DNA of 15,398 nt. It comes from Methylomonas sp. Its GTDB lineage: Bacteria; Pseudomonadota; Gammaproteobacteria; Methylococcales; Methylomonadaceae. Under the pieces are notes generated by a model that was given only the letters and a program-made list of their open reading frames with translations, was not told the DNA's origin and searched no databases. Where the stretch lies: NCBI GenBank assembly GCA_026990815.1, contig JALXCS010000238.1, positions 1 to 15,398 of the forward strand. The letters run 5' to 3'. A program made the translations under genes and the position numbers. Shown piece after piece: positions 7,518 through 14,724 of this stretch. Each line of letters opens with the position of its first letter. Position 1 is the first letter of the stretch.

Positions 7518-8306
7518 TTACTCCTGATTTGGGTGGGCAACTGAGGTGGGAATGATAAAAGGCAAGCCTTGCATTTTTCCAATATGCGCCTGGATATTGA
7601 AACTGAGGGCAAGATTTTTTGTTGTCAGAACTTTTTCTGGAATTCCTTCTGCAAGCACCTGCTGATCGTACAATAAAACCAGGCGATCACAATATCGGGC
7701 TGCCAGGGTTAAATCATGAATGACTGTCACGATTCCCATACCGGAGGAAGACAGTTGTTGAAAACGTTCCATCACTTCCAGTTGATGGCCTGGGTCAAGT
7801 CCAGCGACAGGCTCATCAGCCAAAAGAATTTTAGGTTCTACAGCCAAAGCACGAGCAAGCATAACGCGGGCTTTTTCGCCACCTGATAAATGATCAACAG
7901 GCCGGTCTTTGAATTGCAGAGCATCACAGGCTTTTAATGCTTGGCAAACAATTTCTTTATCGTGGTTGCTTGGAGTCTGCCAGGGATTCTGATGTGGCAG
8001 GCGGCCCAGCATCACAAGTGATTCGACAGTAATAGACCAGTGACTTTCATTTCCTTGAGGTAAATAGGCCAGTATTTTGGCAAGTTGCTGACGTGGAATT
8101 GAAGCTAAAGGAGTTCCCAAAGCAGTAATTTTCCCCTGTTGCGCAGGCAACAGTCCACAAAGGGTTTTGAGCAGCGTAGTTTTTCCAGAACCATTAGGGC
8201 CAATTAACGCAACCAATTCTCCTGCTTGTAAATGGAAATGAATACCTTCAAGGATGGTTTTTTGGTCCAACTGAACCGAAAGATTTTTTGCTTCAAGTAA
8301 TGTCAT
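7518..8306 (-). CDS. btuD: Cobalamin ABC transporter ATP-binding protein
   Basis: ATPase that drives B12 import through the BtuC permease at the inner membrane. The 262-residue product has all ABC motifs: Walker A GPNGSGKTT at 36-44, Q-loop YLPQ with Q84, signature LSGGEKARVMLARALA at 140-155, Walker B ILLADE at 160-165, D-loop GLD at 169-171 and switch His197 in TVIHDL. The frame is open upstream to 8498, but the ATG at 8306 is chosen because it overlaps the btuC stop by 4 nt (ATGA) and gives the standard MTLLEAKNLSV N-terminus without about 64 extra residues antisense-like in character. Family members also serve haem and siderophore systems; the riboswitch and BtuB neighbour point to cobalamin. 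Confidence 0.92.
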   Translation of the reverse strand: MTLLEAKNLSVQLDQKTILEGIHFHLQAGELVALIGPNGSGKTTLLKTLCGLLPAQQGKITALGTPLASIPRQQLAKILAYLPQGNESHWSITVESLVMLGRLPHQNPWQTPSNHDKEIVCQALKACDALQFKDRPVDHLSGGEKARVMLARALAVEPKILLADEPVAGLDPGHQLEVMERFQQLSSSGMGIVTVIHDLTLAARYCDRLVLLYDQQVLAEGIPEKVLTTKNLALSFNIQAHIGKMQGLPFIIPTSVAHPNQE

Positions 8307-9322
8307 GACATCGTGTTCCGTTTCGTTTTGACAATCAGAAACAGAAAAAATGGGGCTCCGATCAAAGAGGTTAACACTCCTAGCTTTAGTTCGGTCCCGG
8401 TAGTTAACAGCCGTACTGCAATGTCGGCCGTCAATAATAAAATAGCGCCACCCAAGCCGCTGGCCAGCAATAAAGCGCTGGGTTTGTGTCCCACCCATCG
8501 ACGCAAAAGATGGGGTACAACCAAACCGACAAAGCCGATACTGCCAGAAACAGACGTTGCCGCGCCTACTGACAAGGCGACACCAATGATCATCAAATGC
8601 CGAATATGCTTCAGGTTAAATCCCAGTGTTTGTGCGGCATCTTCTCCTAAAGTTAAAGCATCCAAGGACCTGCCCAATTTAAAAAGCAAAGCCCAGCCAA
8701 TAATCATAAATGGCATGACCAACCAGACATGCTCAAAACTTCGATCGGCAAGCGAGCCCATTAACCAGAACATAATTTCCAATGAAACAAACGGATTTGG
8801 CGCCATATTCAACGCTAGCGAAGTCAATGCTGAGGCAAAACTGGTGACAGCGATGCCAGCCAGTATTAAGCGAAGCGAACCGCCATTCTTTCCTGCCAGT
8901 AATTGCACTAAAAATACTGCAAACAAAGCTGTCAGAATGCTGCCCAGCGGCAAAGCTAGTGCAAACAATCCGGCTGCGCCGGTATAAATAGTGATAACTG
9001 CGCCAAATGACGCTGCGCCGGATACTCCAATTAACCCCGGTTCCGCCAAAGGATTGCGCAAATAACCTTGTAAGACAGCTCCACCCAAACCTAAAGTAAA
9101 CCCAACCATCAAGCCTAGCAAGGCGCGAGGCAAACGAATCTCTAAAAGGATCAGATGAGCCATTTCCGATTCTTGTCCAACAAAAACACTCAGCAGGTCT
9201 TTCCAGCCTACTGACGAGGCCCCGACAATTAAAGAACCGGCAAAAGTGAGGATTGTCAGCAACAATAGCACTAGAAACAGAGAGCAATGTTCGATTGAAA
9301 ATAGTGGCGATTTTAGAGGCAT
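8303..9322 (-). CDS. btuC: Cobalamin ABC transporter permease, FecCD family
   Basis: Inner membrane permease of 339 residues, the usual length for BtuC/FecCD proteins, which form dimers of ten-helix subunits. Diagnostic segments are the LGGAVLQGYLRNPLAEPGLI stretch near residue 80 with its following GVSGAASFGAV, the cytoplasmic coupling region LGEDAAQTLGF, and SGSIGFVGLVVPHLLRRWVG, the highly conserved family signature, followed by SALLLASGLGGAILL. It lies 14 nt downstream of btuF and overlaps btuD by 4 nt. The start ATG lacks an evident Shine-Dalgarno, so translation may depend on coupling with btuF; the hydrophobic first helix at about 12-32 fits this start. Confidence 0.92.
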   Translation of the reverse strand: MPLKSPLFSIEHCSLFLVLLLLTILTFAGSLIVGASSVGWKDLLSVFVGQESEMAHLILLEIRLPRALLGLMVGFTLGLGGAVLQGYLRNPLAEPGLIGVSGAASFGAVITIYTGAAGLFALALPLGSILTALFAVFLVQLLAGKNGGSLRLILAGIAVTSFASALTSLALNMAPNPFVSLEIMFWLMGSLADRSFEHVWLVMPFMIIGWALLFKLGRSLDALTLGEDAAQTLGFNLKHIRHLMIIGVALSVGAATSVSGSIGFVGLVVPHLLRRWVGHKPSALLLASGLGGAILLLTADIAVRLLTTGTELKLGVLTSLIGAPFFLFLIVKTKRNTMS

Positions 9323-9336
9323 GGTTAGGGGCAGGT

Positions 9337-10194
9337 TTATCTGGATGACAATGTTTTTTGCCAGGTTTTTTTAACAGTGACCAGATGCTCAATCGCATCA
9401 AGAACAAAAGGTGTGCCGCAGATCCAGTATGGGTTGTGAATGGTAATGGCAAGACGGGATTCAGCAAGTTTTTTGAATGCCGGGTGGTCAAATGCGGCAG
9501 CCGCAACCGAACCTTTTTGGCTGCGTTTACGGCCAAGAATCAGAATATCAGAAGGATGGGTGAGCAGCGTTTCAAGGGGTAAATGACCGCTCCCGGAAAT
9601 ACCGAGTTGCTTTGCCAGGTTAAGCATACCAGCAGTGTCCAGAATCGCATTTGCCAGTGTATGCCCTCCGGTTGTGTAACTGTTTTCCCGATAAAATACT
9701 GCAATGGGTTTTTTGGTGGTGGGGCTGGCCTGCAAGGCAGAAAGACGATCATCAAAATTGGCAATCATTTTAATACCACGTTGTGGTTCACCAATGGCCT
9801 CGGCGACAGTTTTGATATTTTGCCGAATATCATCCAGGTTGCGGATAACAGGTACTTCGACAATGCGATATCCCAGTTTTTTTAACAGGAACACCGTTGG
9901 ATGAGATGTAAAACTTCCTGCCAGAATCAAATCAGGTTTCATGAGCATGATTTCTTCGGCCCGACCGTGATTTTTTGTGATTCCAGTGGCTTCCCTGATC
10001 ATGGCCGAGGTGTCTTTTTTGGTGGCAAGATAGCTGACCGAGATAATCCGGTCTCGGTCAGCCAGTAGCATCAACAACTGATCAGTACAAAGATTGATTG
10101 ATACGATTCTTTCAGGCTTGGCCAGGACCGGCTCAAGCCATATTTCTGATACCGCAATCAGTAAGAAAATCAAACATCGCCAAGAAAAAGCCAT
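9337..10194 (-). CDS. btuF: Periplasmic cobalamin-binding protein of the ABC transporter
   Basis: A 285-residue substrate-binding protein of the BtuF/FhuD-like helical-backbone class (TroA superfamily). A signal peptide occupies about residues 1-25 (Arg6, hydrophobic core CLIFLLIAVSEIWL, cleavage after VLA). The mature protein opens with the family's first beta-alpha unit, PERIVSINLCTDQLLMLLA. Later landmarks are HGRAEEIMLMKPDLILAG around 76-93 and the interdomain helix region around IRQNIKTVAEAIGE. It would accept B12 from BtuB in the periplasm and dock on BtuC. It begins 9 nt after the btuB stop with only a weak ribosome binding site. No lipobox is seen, so it should be a free periplasmic protein. 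The ligand assignment rests on the operon; the fold alone could also bind haem or siderophores. Confidence 0.88.
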   Translation of the reverse strand: MAFSWRCLIFLLIAVSEIWLEPVLAKPERIVSINLCTDQLLMLLADRDRIISVSYLATKKDTSAMIREATGITKNHGRAEEIMLMKPDLILAGSFTSHPTVFLLKKLGYRIVEVPVIRNLDDIRQNIKTVAEAIGEPQRGIKMIANFDDRLSALQASPTTKKPIAVFYRENSYTTGGHTLANAILDTAGMLNLAKQLGISGSGHLPLETLLTHPSDILILGRKRSQKGSVAAAAFDHPAFKKLAESRLAITIHNPYWICGTPFVLDAIEHLVTVKKTWQKTLSSR

Positions 10195-10203
10195 TGGTTG
10201 ATT

Positions 10204-12135
10204 TTACTTGAAATAGGGTCCCAGATTGATCCGAATACCGCCATATCCGGCAATACCTTTGGATGAATAGGTATAAACTTCTTGATAATTTTCATCCAGC
10301 AGGTTTTCTACGCGGGCAAACAATTCGACATGATCGTAAATTTCATAGGAGGCAGCAAGATTTAACAGAACATAATCGTCCAGCTTGACAATTGAACGGT
10401 TAAAAAATTGGTCAAAAGCAAAATCAGTTTGTTTGCCATTGTATTTAACGCCGATATTAAAATTGCCACGATTGCCTAACAATTTGAAATCATAGTTGAG
10501 GTTGGCGCTGGCAATATGTTCAGGACGGCGTACCAGACGAATCCCTTTGTTATTCTCGGTTGCGCTCCAGGTATAACTACCATTGAAGTGTAAATGATCG
10601 ACGATAGTTGCTTGCAGGGTAACTTCAACACCTTCAGCACGAGTACGTCCGTCTTTAACATTGACTGCGGTTTTTCCAAAACCGACGATTGGGTTTTCAA
10701 TGCGATTGTTATAATAAGTCACATCCAGACTGACCCAGTCATTAAAAAACTTTTGTTCCACACCCAGATCCCAACTCAAACTTTCTTCAGGCTTCAGATT
10801 GGGATTGCCCTGAAAGTTTTCTGAAAAACCGAACAGCTCAAAATTGGTTGGATTTTTTACGCCGGTACCGTAACTGGCATGGAATCTTGTATTGGTTTCT
10901 TTCAATAAATATGCAAGTGTTGCATGATAGGTTGTGTAATCACCAAACAAATCTTCATTGTCATCATGGCGGATGCTGCCACTGATGAATAACCGGTCAA
11001 ACAATCCAAATTGATATTCGCCAACGAAACTGGTGGTATCCAGCGTGCGATTCGCTTTGATAAAAGAACTCAGCGCATTGACATGATCTTTTTCGTATTC
11101 GACCAGGAAGGTGAGTGTTTGGCTAGTTAAAAAAAGATCGGGCGTATCTACCAACAAACTGGTCCGATAGGCATATTGGGTTTTTCTGCCATCAAACTGG
11201 CTGGTTAATTTTTTATCGCTGAAATTATCCTTTTTGGCTTCTGCATAAGAAGCGCTGAAAAGGTGTTGCCATTTGATCCAGTTGCTATCCTGGAACAAGG
11301 TCAGTTTTGCAAATGTGCGGCCATAAGTTTGTCGTGTCGATGTTTCCCGGTCACCGTCTAATGAACCGATTCCGCCACGATATGCATCAGTCTCAGTATT
11401 TGATCGAACCAGACGTCCATAAACACCAAATTCCAGATTTTGCAATGGTCTGACATTCAGACTGCCATCCAGCGTTAAATTACGATTGCCGTCTCTTTCA
11501 CGGCCACTTCTGGCAACTGAAATTCCTTTTGATTCAAATTGGCTGGCATTGACAGAAAAATCAATCCGGTCCTTCCAGCCGCTTCTCAGACCACCGCCGG
11601 TTTTATAAGTCTCAAAGGAGCCACCTTCAGCAAAGCCATCAACTTGAAGTCCCGGGGTTCCTTTTTTGGTGATAATATTAATGACACCACCGATAGCATC
11701 ACTGCCATAAAGTGCGCTTTGGGAACCGCGAATGATTTCAATACGTTCGATATTGCTGGCCAACATATTGCCAAAATTATATTCCGAACCACCACTGGGA
11801 TCATTCAATTCGATACCATTAAGCCTGACCAGAGTATGGTTGCCTTCCGCGCCCCGGATTCTGACCTGGGTGAAGGTGCCAAATCCGCCACCTGACTGGT
11901 TTACAGCGACGCCAGGAACAGTTCTTAAAATATCGGAAACATAGGTGACTTGCTGCTGTTCGATATCTTTCGCGGTAATGACGGTGACAGAACTGCCAAT
12001 TTTGCGTTTTTCAACTGGAACCAGGTGGGCGGTGATAACCAGATCTTGCAGTTTTTTAGGGGTTGAATCGTTAGCCGAGACAATAGTAGACAGTGCCGCA
12101 GTCAGGGCGCAAAGTGTTGTTGTTTTTTTGAACAT
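10204..12135 (-). CDS. btuB: TonB-dependent outer membrane cobalamin receptor
   Basis: A 643-residue outer membrane receptor that imports B12 using energy passed from the TonB-ExbB-ExbD complex. It has a signal peptide (about residues 1-21, cleaving after VSA), a TonB box QDLVITA at 30-36, a plug domain at about 45-158 with VRIRGAEGNHTLVRLNGIEL at 91-110, RIEIIRGSQSALYGSDAIGG at 131-150 and VINIITKKG, then a 22-strand barrel ending in GGIRINLGPYFK with the expected terminal aromatic residue. C-terminal motifs FNIGVKYNG and LFARVENLLDENYQEVYTYS are typical of BtuB. The length is close to that of E. coli BtuB (614 with signal). GTGAGA upstream of the ATG serves as ribosome binding site. The cobalamin riboswitch in its leader and downstream btuFCD make cobalamin or a related corrinoid the likely ligand. 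Confidence 0.93.
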   Translation of the reverse strand: MFKKTTTLCALTAALSTIVSANDSTPKKLQDLVITAHLVPVEKRKIGSSVTVITAKDIEQQQVTYVSDILRTVPGVAVNQSGGGFGTFTQVRIRGAEGNHTLVRLNGIELNDPSGGSEYNFGNMLASNIERIEIIRGSQSALYGSDAIGGVINIITKKGTPGLQVDGFAEGGSFETYKTGGGLRSGWKDRIDFSVNASQFESKGISVARSGRERDGNRNLTLDGSLNVRPLQNLEFGVYGRLVRSNTETDAYRGGIGSLDGDRETSTRQTYGRTFAKLTLFQDSNWIKWQHLFSASYAEAKKDNFSDKKLTSQFDGRKTQYAYRTSLLVDTPDLFLTSQTLTFLVEYEKDHVNALSSFIKANRTLDTTSFVGEYQFGLFDRLFISGSIRHDDNEDLFGDYTTYHATLAYLLKETNTRFHASYGTGVKNPTNFELFGFSENFQGNPNLKPEESLSWDLGVEQKFFNDWVSLDVTYYNNRIENPIVGFGKTAVNVKDGRTRAEGVEVTLQATIVDHLHFNGSYTWSATENNKGIRLVRRPEHIASANLNYDFKLLGNRGNFNIGVKYNGKQTDFAFDQFFNRSIVKLDDYVLLNLAASYEIYDHVELFARVENLLDENYQEVYTYSSKGIAGYGGIRINLGPYFK

Positions 12136-12166
12136 TTGATTCTCACGTTTTCATGGTTACAAATGC

Positions 12167-12191
12167 CACCAAACCATAAAAGCGTTTGGTG
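12167..12191 (-). promoter_or_regulatory. Stem-loop in the btuB leader, just before the ribosome binding site
   Basis: A perfect 8-bp inverted repeat (CACCAAAC at 12167-12174 and GTTTGGTG at 12184-12191 on the plus strand, 9-nt loop) lies about 32 nt upstream of the btuB ATG. On the transcript, its 3' arm overlaps ATGGTT, which can instead pair with AACCAT just ahead of the GTGAGA ribosome binding site. The two hairpins exclude each other, so this may be part of the riboswitch output, although no structure calculation was possible. Confidence 0.4.
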
Positions 12192-12319
12192 ACAAATCAT
12201 GTGCCCGATTATCTGGGTGAGAAATAGATGAAAAAGAGGAAGATGCCTCGCTTTCAGTATTGCTGCAGCCAAATACGGCACTGAAAAACGCATCACCGAA
12301 AACGGATTTCCGTCCCACA

Positions 12320-12343
12320 AATAATCCCCGATTTGTGGAAAGA
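12320..12343 (-). promoter_or_regulatory. Stem-loop downstream of the cobalamin aptamer
   Basis: On the minus strand, CCACAAAT and ATTTGTGG form a perfect 8-bp stem with an 8-nt loop about 15 nt after the aptamer's last conserved helix. It is followed by a CGGAAATCCG repeat and TTTT. This is weaker than a classic intrinsic terminator but is the best candidate for one in the expression platform. Confidence 0.35.
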
Positions 12344-12356
12344 TGACACTGGCTAC

Positions 12357-12565
12357 GGCAGGTATCCTGGCTCCCGGGTCAATGCATTCATTCGGCCTTC
12401 CCGGTTTCCCAGTGGCATTGAGGTAACCCAGTTATTTAGGGGTACCGTCAGTTGAATGAACACTCTCCGAATACAGTTGCGGGTCAGCCAGGGCTTTGAT
12501 TGCCAAAAAATGACCAATCTTACCCTGTTCCCTATTGCTTCCCCTGGTATGGGGAACCGAAGCTG
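12357..12565 (-). ncRNA. Cobalamin (B12) riboswitch controlling the btu operon
   Basis: On the minus strand the leader contains, in order, CGGTTCCCC, AATAGGGAAC, GCTGACCCGCAACTGTA, GGTTACC, the B12 box AATGCCACTG, GGGAAGGC and the closing AGCCAGGATACCTGCC. These are the conserved blocks of the cobalamin riboswitch in their normal order and spacing. Binding of adenosylcobalamin or a related corrinoid normally shuts down expression of the downstream uptake genes. The helix after GGGAAC departs from the common GCCGGTGCAAATCCGGC form: here CAGGG pairs with CCCTG, enclosing a second GATTG/CAATC stem with a T-rich loop. The stop-rich character of this stretch and the absence of a plausible gene support a non-coding RNA. 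Ends are approximate. Confidence 0.94.
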
Positions 12566-12570
12566 GGCGT

Positions 12571-12599
12571 AGAATATCAGCACAATTTCAGGTAGTCAA
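12571..12599 (-). promoter_or_regulatory. Sigma70 promoter of the btuB operon
   Basis: On the minus strand, TTGACT (plus 12594-12599) and TATTCT (plus 12571-12576) are separated by exactly 17 bp. Transcription would start around 12563-12565, right at the 5' end of the riboswitch aptamer, which strongly supports the assignment. Confidence 0.75.
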
Positions 12600-12650
12600 T
12601 TCGTGGAAGAAAAATACTGGAAAAATCAAAGGGGTTAGATTGGATTGTTA

Positions 12651-12929
12651 CTAGTTGCTGATAACTCTTAAAGAAGTCACCGTCACAACTGAATCTTTGG
12701 TTTTGGGATAAATGATGAATAATGTATCTGGAAAAAGCGGTTTTTCCTCTCCAGTAATTTTGCGCGACACTATGTCAACCGCTATTTTTTTCTCGAAATC
12801 TAAGAATTCGTCAGGAAAAATATCAGACTGGTTTTTTATTGTAAGGATGTCTTTTTTTATTCGACTAATATCTTTTGAAGGATATTTTTTCTTTGTTAAA
12901 TCTAGTAGTCCTTGGGTTAACTGAAGGAG
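12651..12929 (-). pseudogene. Orphan C-terminal protein fragment of unknown family, no start codon
   Basis: The minus strand is open for 92 codons, from just after a TAA (12932-12930) to TAG at 12653-12651. It reads like real protein: LLQLTQGLLDLTKKKYPSKD leads into a lysine-rich amphipathic segment, then DIFPDEFLDFEKKIAVDIVS, PLFPDTLFIIYPK and a final strand-rich VVTVTSLRVISN. There is no ATG near the front and no ribosome binding site; the only alternative start is an internal GTG at 12770. The 5' part seems lost, and the break coincides with the Shine-Dalgarno of the Crp-type gene on the other strand. A 70-residue plus-strand frame over the same DNA lacks a ribosome binding site and has a low-complexity Phe/Ser composition, so it looks like the antisense shadow. 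I do not recognise the parent family. Confidence 0.5.
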
Positions 12930-12938
12930 TTAATTTGA

Positions 12939-13682
12939 ATGATTAACGATAATCAACTGATAACCAATCTTCATCAGAAATTTGAATTTATACGAAACTG
13001 CGATGAGCAAAACTATAAAGAGTTTTTGAATGAAGCGATACCTGTCCAGCTAAGGCAAGGTGATTACGTTTGTCAACAAGGCAATGATTGTACTCATTTA
13101 GCGTTATTATTGAGAGGGACAGTTAGAATTTACAAATTAGCAGAAACTGGACGAGAAATTACTTTATATCGCATTGAAGCTGGTCAGAGTTGTATTTTAA
13201 CGGCTTCATGTATACAAAGTAATGACTCTTTTCCAGCATTTGCAGTTTGTGATGACTCCGTAGAAGCCATACTTATTCCTTCTCATTATTTGCAAAAATG
13301 GTTGGCAGAATCAACAGTTTGGCGCCATTATATATTTGGACTCATTTCCCAGCGAATGTCCAGTGTTATCAGTCTGGTTGAAGAAGTTGCCTTTCGCAAA
13401 CTTGACCAACGGATAGCTAGATTATTGATCCAATATCACAATAAAAGTGCATCATCAAGTATCAATGTGACCCATCAACACATTGCCTTGGAATTGGGGA
13501 CCTCGCGTGAAGTTGTTAGCCGAATTCTGCTGGATTTTCAAAGCTCGGGGTTGGTTCGATTAGTCCGTGGCTCGATTATTATCCTGAATCATGAAGAGAT
13601 GAAAAATAAAGTGGGAGAATTAAAAAAAATACTTCTGCGTGATAATTGTCACCGACAAGGGTTGAGATCTCCTTACAATTAA
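12939..13682 (+). CDS. Crp/Fnr family transcriptional regulator
   Basis: A 247-residue regulator with an N-terminal cyclic-nucleotide-binding-type beta barrel (about 25-120; GDYVCQQGNDCTHLALLLRG at 41-60 is the characteristic strand-turn-strand), a dimerisation helix (about 125-165) and a C-terminal winged helix-turn-helix (about 175-217). The recognition region is HIALELGTSREVVSRILLDF at 181-200, followed by the wing GLVRLVRGSIIILN. This resembles the Crp/Fnr subgroup with TSREVVSR recognition helices rather than classical CRP. It holds seven cysteines (21, 45, 51, 85, 91, 104, 237); the C85/C91 pair sits in a segment often written GxSCxLTxSC in this subgroup, but the N-terminal cysteine cluster of FNR is not evident. 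AAGGAG at 12924-12929 is a good ribosome binding site. Effector and targets are unknown; the downstream exported proteins are possible targets by proximity only. Confidence 0.85.
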   Translation: MINDNQLITNLHQKFEFIRNCDEQNYKEFLNEAIPVQLRQGDYVCQQGNDCTHLALLLRGTVRIYKLAETGREITLYRIEAGQSCILTASCIQSNDSFPAFAVCDDSVEAILIPSHYLQKWLAESTVWRHYIFGLISQRMSSVISLVEEVAFRKLDQRIARLLIQYHNKSASSSINVTHQHIALELGTSREVVSRILLDFQSSGLVRLVRGSIIILNHEEMKNKVGELKKILLRDNCHRQGLRSPYN

Positions 13683-13690
13683 AGTTAGAG

Positions 13691-13739
13691 TTTATTTGGA
13701 ATTAATGTTTTTTATATTAGACAAATTCCATTAAATAAA
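13691..13739 (+). repeat. Imperfect inverted repeat after the Crp-type gene
   Basis: TTTATTTGGAATT (13691-13703) faces AATTCCATTAAATAAA (13724-13739). A 13-bp AT-rich stem forms with a 3-nt bulge and a 20-nt loop, starting 8 nt after the stop codon. It lacks a GC-rich core, so a role as terminator or RNA-stabilising structure is only possible. Confidence 0.3.
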
Positions 13740-13885
13740 TTGTTGCTCATTCCGGACCTAATGTAGATGGACTGTTAAATCGAAATATTTCAATATTTTC
13801 GGTGGCAGGAAAACCAAAATTTATAAAAACTGTTGAATCGGGCGCAAATCCTCTTGGGGTATTGTTGGTCGATAGAGATCTGTAG
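13739..13885 (+). pseudogene. Short possible remnant of a beta-propeller-like protein gene
   Basis: Between TAA at 13736-13738 and TAG at 13883-13885 the plus strand reads 48 codons: IVAHSGPNVDGLLNRNISIF, then SVAGKPKFIKTVESGANPLG and VLLVDRDL. The pattern [NI]-I-S-[IV]-F-S-V-x-G followed by S-G-x-N-P resembles one blade of lactonase/YVTN-type propeller proteins. There is no start codon or ribosome binding site, and the frame ends where the family would normally continue with a hydrophobic strand. It therefore looks like a leftover piece, not a gene. The stretch is short and chance openness cannot be excluded. The rest of the gap 13683-13981 holds only weak hairpins. Confidence 0.35.
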
Positions 13886-13900
13886 ATCACCAATTCGGCA

Positions 13901-13927
13901 AAACCTAATTATCAAAATAGGTTTTTT
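13901..13927 (+). terminator. Weak terminator-like hairpin
   Basis: AAACCTA (13901-13907) pairs with TAGGTTT (13918-13924) around a 10-nt loop, running into further T residues to 13927. It could end transcription from the regulator gene before the CHRD gene, but the stem is short and AT-rich. A second small hairpin (GCACATA/TGTGTGC, 13934-13951) follows directly. Confidence 0.35.
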
Positions 13928-13981
13928 ACAAAAGCACATACTTGTGTGTGCAAAAAATACGAAGTTTGATGGAGAAAATAA

Positions 13982-14662
13982 ATGTTAGTGAACAAATTTT
14001 TTAGAAAATTATTAATCATTACGGGGTTAATGGCGCCACTTATGGCACAAGCTGTTATAGTTGAAAAAGCACAAATTATTGACTTGAGGGGAGATCTAAC
14101 AGCGGTAAATCAGAATGGATCAGATCCTGGCCTAGTAACTGATCCCGATGGTATAGTGCCGACTACTGCTAGTGGCTCAATCCGCATTTTATTAAATCCA
14201 GATGCAAACACGCTGGATTTCAGTATCACCGTGGATGGCATTTTCCAATCTGATTTACGTGATTTTGGCCCCAATGCGACGCCGATCCATCTACACTTAG
14301 CCAGTGGTGGAGCCCCAGGCAATTTTGGACCTATCGCAGTTGATTTATCTTTGGACGCAGCCTCGCGTGATTTTACGGACACTACGACTGGGTTTGAATT
14401 CAACCGTAGTGGAATCTCCATTCTTTTGGAAGATCAGGGCAATGTGCAACTTGGTATGCATCCTGGTAATGATCTAATTATAGAAAGCTTACTTTCTGGT
14501 AATACTTTTGTACTAGTACATACCAATAATTCAGCAATAAATGGTTTTCCGTTTGGCGAAATTCGCGGCAACATCAATCCCGTGCCACTACCAGCTGCAT
14601 TACCACTAATGACAATGGCGTTAGCTGGTTTTGGTTTTCTCATACGCCGTGGTCGCAATTAA
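13982..14662 (+). CDS. Secreted CHRD-domain protein with VPLPA-type PEP-CTERM sorting tail
   Basis: A 226-residue exported protein. Residues 1-24 form a signal peptide (Lys5, Arg8-Lys9, hydrophobic core LLIITGLMAPLM, cleavage after AQA). Residues about 35-198 form a CHRD domain, a beta-sandwich module named after chordin: LRGDLTAV at 35-42, PIHLHLASGG at 101-110, NFGPIAVDLSL at 114-124, and FVLVHTNN...GFPFGEIRGNI at 176-198. In bacteria its function is unclear. The C-terminus has VPLPA at 201-205, a hydrophobic helix and the basic end RRGRN, the tripartite layout of PEP-CTERM/VPLPA-CTERM signals cut by an exosortase-type protease at the inner membrane during export. GGAG lies about 7 nt upstream of the ATG. 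It precedes another CTERM protein by 62 nt and may share its transcript. No exosortase gene is in this window. Confidence 0.85.
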   Translation: MLVNKFFRKLLIITGLMAPLMAQAVIVEKAQIIDLRGDLTAVNQNGSDPGLVTDPDGIVPTTASGSIRILLNPDANTLDFSITVDGIFQSDLRDFGPNATPIHLHLASGGAPGNFGPIAVDLSLDAASRDFTDTTTGFEFNRSGISILLEDQGNVQLGMHPGNDLIIESLLSGNTFVLVHTNNSAINGFPFGEIRGNINPVPLPAALPLMTMALAGFGFLIRRGRN

Positions 14663-14666
14663 TACC

Positions 14667-14697
14667 CATTCAGGTTTATTTTTTGAATGAATATTTT
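14667..14697 (+). terminator. Weak hairpin between the two sorting-tail genes
   Basis: CATTCA (14667-14672) pairs with TGAATG (14684-14689) across an 11-nt loop, with a T-rich run up to 14698. The stem is only 6 bp and AT-rich, so it is at best an attenuating signal between the CHRD gene and the next gene. Confidence 0.25.
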
Positions 14698-14724
14698 TGT
14701 TAAAAAGCATAAGGAGCGTAATAA

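Noticed and set aside
8307..8498. Upstream extension of the btuD reading frame by 64 residues
   Set aside because: It lies inside btuC in another frame, and the ABC domain starts normally at the ATG at 8306, which overlaps the btuC stop.
8313..8987. 224-residue plus-strand frame opposite btuC
   Set aside because: It is antisense to a clear FecCD permease and has the Pro/Lys/Ser-rich composition expected of such a shadow.
11539..11895. 118-residue plus-strand frame opposite btuB
   Set aside because: It is antisense to the conserved plug domain of the receptor and has no ribosome binding site.
12102..12293. 63-residue minus-strand frame in the btuB leader, overlapping the btuB start
   Set aside because: It has some hydrophobic, His-containing sequence but no ribosome binding site, and covers the leader hairpins. 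A leader peptide cannot be excluded but is not supported.
12712..12924. 70-residue plus-strand frame before the regulator
   Set aside because: No ribosome binding site and a Phe/Ser-biased low-complexity composition; the minus-strand reading of the same DNA looks much more like protein.
13781..13801. Near-palindrome CGAAATATTTCAATATTTTCG as an operator for the Crp-type regulator
   Set aside because: AT-rich and imperfect, it does not match CRP (TGTGA-N6-TCACA) or FNR (TTGAT-N4-ATCAA) sites and lies inside the possible gene remnant.
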